Below, piece by piece: positions 59,716 through 64,000 of a stretch of DNA of 64,000 bases. Location of the stretch: NCBI RefSeq assembly GCF_000306255.2, contig NZ_AKWY02000021.1, positions 214,001-278,000 of the forward strand. The letters run 5' to 3'. The DNA comes from Leptospira noguchii serovar Panama str. CZ214 (GTDB taxonomy: Bacteria; Spirochaetota; Leptospiria; Leptospirales; Leptospiraceae). The notes under the pieces were generated by a model. That model worked only from the letters and a program-made list of their open reading frames with translations. It was not told the origin of the DNA and ran no database searches. Made by a program: the position numbers and the translations under genes. Each line of letters opens with the position of its first letter. Positions within the stretch are counted from its first letter, which is position 1.

Positions 59716-60022
59716 TCAAAAACGAAAAGTCCGGTAAGTGATGCTTTTTAAAGTTATAATTTTAAGACCAATTTATTATCCTTCTTTATAATGAAGTCGC
59801 CTGGTTTGAACACAAAACGATCGGAAAGACGATTCTCCTTTTGGGAATTTTTTTTTATAACCCGAACGGAATAAATTCGGATCGTATTTTATTCTTCTTA
59901 TAAGTTCTAAAACCTTCGTCCAAAAGTTCGAACCGATCGCGGAAAAATTTACGATTGAAAATTCGAGAGCGCGGATCGACTCAGTTTCAGTTTAGAACCA
60001 ATGGCGAAAAAACGAAGTTCTC
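59716..60022. other. Divergent intergenic region between two lipoprotein genes
   Basis: 307 bp with no ORF or recognised repeat. An ATG at 60001 opens a frame (60001-60255) overlapping the small lipoprotein gene in another register; its product is low-complexity basic and not called. Confidence 0.4.
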
Positions 60023-60208
60023 ATGAAAAAACGAAAAACGTTCCTTTTAACCGTTCTGATTCTTTGCGGCGCTTGCATCTCGGTGCGGCAACAAACTCTT
60101 TCCTCGGAAATACCCGAAGTAAGCCGAAGTCGAAACGCGAAACTTCTTTCCGCATTTTTCGGATTGGACAACGCTCTTCCGTTTCAATCGCTATTGCGGG
60201 GATCATAA
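60023..60208 (+). CDS. Small predicted lipoprotein (61 aa)
   Basis: MKKRKTFLLTVLILCGAC is a textbook lipoprotein signal peptide: two to four basic residues, a hydrophobic core, and a Cys after GA. The mature part is only ~44 aa (ISVRQQTLSSEIPE ... LDNALPFQSLLRGS). No family is recognised. It may be complete or the remnant of a longer gene. GC-rich codons match the intact TPR gene upstream, so both may belong to the same acquired block. Confidence 0.5.
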   Translation: MKKRKTFLLTVLILCGACISVRQQTLSSEIPEVSRSRNAKLLSAFFGLDNALPFQSLLRGS

Positions 60209-60309
60209 AACAAAATATAAGATTCCGATCCAAAATCGACATAGAATCCTTGTAATTCAATTCTTTCGATAAACCAAAAAAACGATTTTATCGGAAGCAC
60301 ACCATAAAC

Positions 60310-61797
60310 ATGAAAGAAAATTATAATATACTCAATCTTCCACAAGATCTAGTTCAAGACCTGACTGCGGTGAAACGAATCGAAACTGATTCTCAAGACT
60401 GGTTCGATCTGGCTTCCATTTGAGAAATCCAATTCAGCTCCATAAAAATCGCCCCGTTTAAGACAGAAGAAGAAGGTCAATATTATACAAATTCTGTCGG
60501 TCTCATACTGAACTCGGAGGACTATGGTGAAAGTCGCGAACTACTCGTATGGCTTCCTCGTTTGCAACACTATGGGACCTGGGATTCGAGCCGCGACGAA
60601 CTACATATATTTCCGATCAGACCTGAAATCAGACTTAGTTCCTTTTATAGAAGCTCAGTGGGAAAGTTACGAGGGAGACAATAAGATTGTTCATTTGACT
60701 TTAGAAAGTCCGGATGATTATCTAGATGCTTTCGACTTTATACCATACCGCTTAGAAGAAATGGCGGAAAAACTCCTCGACAAACAACTTCCCGAGTTTT
60801 TAGACCGATACGAAATTATAATCCTTCGACATCCCCAATGTTTCCGACTTAGATGAGGTCTATTTCGCATTAGCAAAAATTTATTTTCACCTGGGACAAA
60901 AAGATTCGAACCAAGAAAGTATTTGGAAAGAAAAATGCTTGCAAATTTTGAATTATTATCCTAAAGATTCGTTTCATCGAGAATGAGAAGCTGCCGAAAT
61001 TTGTGTGTGGGTCTCTGTTGAATTTTTGGACTTAAGACTTTTATAAATCTTCTGGAAAAGGATAAAAGACAACCGGAGTATGCAGGAGGAGCCAGTCTTG
61101 TTTCTGCATTTCTAATCTATTTTAGAAATTTCTAAAGTGAATACGATTGGTGTGCTATAACCGCAAGAATTTGGGCTATCAATGTAGTCAATGAACCTCT
61201 TGCTACCAAACTCAAACAAAATCCAAATACTATGGATTCAATTTCCAAACTTCTGGCTCAGATCGAAGAATTTGTCCTTCAGGAGAATTTCCCGAATTGG
61301 AAATTCATAAAATTTTACACAAAAAGGTAGTAGATCGTATCGCCCAAGGTTGGGAATATTTAAATAAAAAAGAATATTCTAAAGTAGAAGAATTGTTAAG
61401 TGCTATATTCTCGGAATATGAAAAGGATGGAGAAGCGCTTTTTTTGGATGCAAAACTTTTTTAGTTAAAAACCAGCTCGGCGGAAGAAGGTATAAAAAGA
61501 GCCGAAAAGAATTTATTCTTAGCATCCACAGGAGACAAATCGGGAAGAAACAAGCTTCACAATTTGATTGGTTGCGCATTAGACGAAATTGGAAAATGGG
61601 AAGAAGCAATTCCGTCGTTTCAAGAAGCAGAACGTTTATCTCCTCAAGAATCTATTTATCCGGCAAACCTAGGAGAAATTTTTTGGAAATTAGGAGATAA
61701 AACATCCGCCAACCGATATGCTAAAAAGGCCAAAAGTTTGGGGAATAAATCGGAAATCGTGGAAACGATTTTTCGAGAAACGAAGAAAAATTCCTAA
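60310..61797 (+). pseudogene. Decayed second copy of the TPR-repeat gene at 56815
   Basis: It begins MKENYNILNLPQDLVQDL, nearly the start of the intact copy, and ends YAKKAKSLGNKSEIVETIF, matching its C-terminus. In-frame TGA at 60421 breaks DLASI-EIQF. Frameshifts occur near 60615 (between HIFPI and SDLKSDLVPFIEAQW) and 60835 (ILRHP to VSDLDEVYFALAK), with further stops and gaps after 60985. It is more AT-rich than its intact partner (18 of 50 bases G/C at 61081-61130). The homology spans the whole gene, so this is an old tandem paralogue or the resident allele. Confidence 0.9.
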
Positions 61798-62481
61798 AAA
61801 GAATAGAAAATAATTTTCGAAAAAACGAATTGGAACGTAGAAAAATTTGGTTCTCGAAAGTAACGAAGTTATAGTCCTGCAAAAAATAAGACATAAAGGG
61901 CCGGACTACCGACCAAAAAATTAGAACATTTAAAATTTTCGTTTTGAGCCATCGTCTGTCTTAAACCTTAGGATGAATCATTTTTGAATCTTCAATTCAA
62001 TGTGGCAGTTCGCGCAAAAGCTGTTGTATTGTATAATTTAACGTGAATTAACGCGAAAAGGATCGATGCGAGGTAACTTAGCAGAACGCTCTCTCAAACT
62101 CAACGTCTCACTTCTATATTGGAACTAAAAACGATATGCCGTATAACGTTTTCTGCATGCAATTGATTGACCATAGCTGAGGGCCAGGTCCCAAACTTTT
62201 TTATGCAGAATTTATATGATTGAAGTGTAAACGATTGTGTATTTTATAGTTCCGACTAAAACATCCTGCTTCGATAATGGCCCAACAGCTTTTGCCCCTG
62301 ACTCTGAGTAGATAAATTCATTTTTTTGAATATTATAAATAAACTAAAACCAATGTTTTGTTTAATTCAAATGTCGAAAAGATATTAATCTAATTCTAAC
62401 TTATATCCCAAAGGATTATTAAATAAGACAGCAAATTTAAATTTGTCGTTCTACAAAGGTTTCATATTAGCAAAAGTTTAA
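61798..62481. other. Intergenic region with no recognisable gene
   Basis: 684 bp between two pseudogenes. The middle (about 62020-62160) is less AT-rich and may contain gene debris, but no reading frame could be followed for more than a few codons. No repeat family member found. Confidence 0.4.
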
Positions 62482-63430
62482 TTCAACTTACGTGGATCAT
62501 CAATCTACTTTCGGAACATCTTTACAGCGGACCTCAAGTATTCGTCCGCGAACTTTTACAAAACGGAGTAGATGCGATCCAAGCCCGCGTCTATCTCGAA
62601 CCGGAAAACGAAGGAGAGAGCCATCTTGAAATCGTTCCTGGCGATTTCCAACTCTTATCTTTACGGATAACGGAGTCAGATTAGTGGAATCGGAAATCCA
62701 TGAGTTTTTGGCGACCATAGGACAAAGTTCAAAAGGTGGAGAATTCCAATCTCCGAAAGGATTTATCGGTCAATTCGGAGTCGGCTTACTCGCGTGTTTT
62801 ATCGTCAGCGATGAAGTCGTGCTCGTAACTCGTTCCTACAAAAACAAAACACAACCCGCTTTCGAATGGCGCGGGAAACAAGACGGAACCTACTCAGTCA
62901 AAACCCTCGGAAGCGATTTACCCTTCGGGACACAGGTCTATCTTCTTTGTAAGCCGGGTTTTGAAGAATACTTCGAACGAGAAACGTTATGCGATCTTGT
63001 AAAAAAATTCGGCGGTCTGCTACCTGTACCGCTTCGATTTTTAGAAGGAGAATCCACCGAGCTTTTAAATCCAGAACCTGCTCCCTGGAACCGCGTGTAT
63101 AAAAGCAAAACACAAGAACGAAATACATTTCTTGATTTCGGAAAGAAGTTATTTGAAACTTCATTTTTAGAAGCAATCCCGTTGACTTCCGACACAGGCA
63201 AGGTACATGGTACTTTACTTTTGCCCCTGCTTCGTCTCAACCAAACGGAAGAAGCAGCTCGACTTCATAAGATAGGATATAAACTGATTTCAAATTCGAC
63301 AGCCTTACTGGGAACAATTTCGGATCATCTCTTATTTTTAGAAATCACCGGAGAAATTGCCAAAGTAATTAAACTATTAGAGAAACATTTCACATCCGCT
63401 TTGAGAGCGCCCTCGTTTTCAGTTTTATAA
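62482..63430 (+). pseudogene. HSP90-family (HtpG-like) GHKL ATPase remnant
   Basis: The N-terminal GHKL fold of an HSP90-like protein is readable: FNLRG, INLLSEHLYSGPQVFVRELL, then QNGVDAIQARVYLEPE (N-box). After a frameshift near 62648 it continues TLIFTDNGVRL, EIHEFLATIGQSSKGGEF and KGFIGQFGVGLLACFIVSD (G-boxes). The frame then stays open to 63430. The start is lost: a base is missing around GTGGATCATC at 62493 and no ATG is in register. The G1 box has Arg for Gly (NGVRL). The ~315 remaining codons are short even for compact HSP90-like proteins. Confidence 0.75.
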
Positions 63431-63446
63431 AGCTGCTAAATTTTTA

Positions 63447-63695
63447 ATGGAACGTCTTCTACTATCAAATCTAAAATCGATAAAAATCAGAATGTCAAAA
63501 ATGTTTCCGGAATACAAAGAAAGTGGAAATTATACCATAACCGATCTGAATTCCTGGTGCGGTAAAGAAGGGTCGAGACTTGCTTCTCAATTTGATAGTC
63601 GAAACGGTAACGATTATTACGTGAAAAACCTAAACCTAACAGCACTTCCACGAACTGGCTCAAAAACATTCACAGGAAAACAATCAGTAAATTAA
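63447..63695 (+). CDS. Short unknown ORF downstream of the HSP90-like remnant
   Basis: The 82-codon frame starts MERLLLSNLKSIKIRM and contains FPEYKESGNYTITDLNSWCG. Composition looks protein-like but no RBS or family is recognised. It could be the debris of a gene that followed the HSP90-like gene. Low confidence. Confidence 0.25.
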   Translation: MERLLLSNLKSIKIRMSKMFPEYKESGNYTITDLNSWCGKEGSRLASQFDSRNGNDYYVKNLNLTALPRTGSKTFTGKQSVN

Positions 63696-63747
63696 CACAA
63701 ATCAGCCAAATTTAAAAGTTGAACCTTGTTCAGAGCATTCAATTTTA

Positions 63748-64000
63748 CTAATGTTCCTCCTGTTTGATCGGAACAAAAGAAACTGTAAAATCGGAAAACT
63801 TAGTTCTTAAAATTAAATCCTTTTTCTTTTTTTCTAATCTTTGTATGTCCAAAGAAACCTTGTGTTGTTTTATCAGCAAGTGTCTTCTCTCCCTTTTGGG
63901 AAGTTTATCTTCTTCAAATAACTTTTTGTATTTTAAAAGAAATTCATGATCAATCTCTAGCCTTTTCGTATATTCTTCAAGTGGATCGGTAACATCGTTG
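63748..64000 (-). CDS. Unknown protein, 3' end only (continues beyond window)
   Basis: An open minus-strand frame runs from the window edge for 84 codons to TAG at 63748, reading DPLEEYTKRLEIDHEFLLKY, then LEKKKKDLILRTKFSDFTVS and ending FVPIKQEEH. The charged coiled-coil pattern followed by a beta-strand-like FSDFTVSFVPIK resembles the end of DUF4349-type membrane-associated proteins, but that is only a resemblance. Confidence 0.5.
   Translation of the reverse strand, partial: NDVTDPLEEYTKRLEIDHEFLLKYKKLFEEDKLPKRERRHLLIKQHKVSLDIQRLEKKKKDLILRTKFSDFTVSFVPIKQEEH

Noticed and set aside
60001..60255. 84-codon frame overlapping the small lipoprotein
   Set aside because: Basic low-complexity product in a different register; the lipoprotein signal in the other frame is far more convincing.

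Overview
The window is a low-GC, gene-dense bacterial chromosome segment that looks like a pathogenic-clade Leptospira (Spirochaetes). That call rests on the housekeeping protein sequences, many AT-rich intergenic stretches carrying short dispersed GTGGGAACTC-type repeats, a full chemotaxis set, diderm envelope genes, and leptospira-like lineage-specific proteins. It is inferred from sequence character, not from a database search.

Layout. 1-9.1 kb: smc (minus strand, cut at the window edge, apparently without a normal hinge), a divergent DUF115/Maf-like gene, a small unknown gene, then an smpB-der-plsY-unknown operon. 9.5-13.6 kb: an exported ankyrin-repeat gene broken by an 863-bp IS5/IS427-type element, two single-base frameshifts and one nonsense codon, followed by a small membrane protein. 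13.7-24.5 kb: a large midasin-like AAA/VWA protein, an aminotransferase/prepilin peptidase pair, an RNA methyltransferase, and a TetR-controlled HlyD/permease/ATPase exporter with a perfect palindromic operator. 24.9-33.7 kb: an LtaS-like and an EptA-like envelope transferase separated by a 985-bp IS. Three ~100-bp miniature elements (19.4, 28.9 and 32.1 kb) carry the same terminal repeats as that IS. An orphan HTH regulator closes this part.

34-55 kb is the housekeeping core, almost all on the minus strand: rpmF-plsX; cheW-cheA-cheB-cheY running into scpA-scpB-pheA-tyrA-aroA-cmk-rpsA-TPR-hisG; rplT/rpmI/infC with a clear terminator; a zapA/folate cyclo-ligase/coiled-coil group; and thrS. CheA carries an extra C-terminal CheC-like domain. 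Condensin (SMC, ScpA, ScpB), translation (S1, L32, L20, L35, IF3, ThrRS, SmpB, Der), phospholipid entry (PlsX, PlsY) and aromatic amino-acid synthesis (AroA, TyrA, PheA) are all represented.

55.4-64 kb starts with carA and then becomes a decaying accessory zone. It holds a frameshifted DUF5808-like gene, an intact GC-richer TPR protein, a frameshifted unknown gene, a lipoprotein gene broken in a 9-A run, a small lipoprotein, a heavily decayed AT-richer second copy of the TPR gene, an HSP90-like pseudogene, and a partial gene at the edge.
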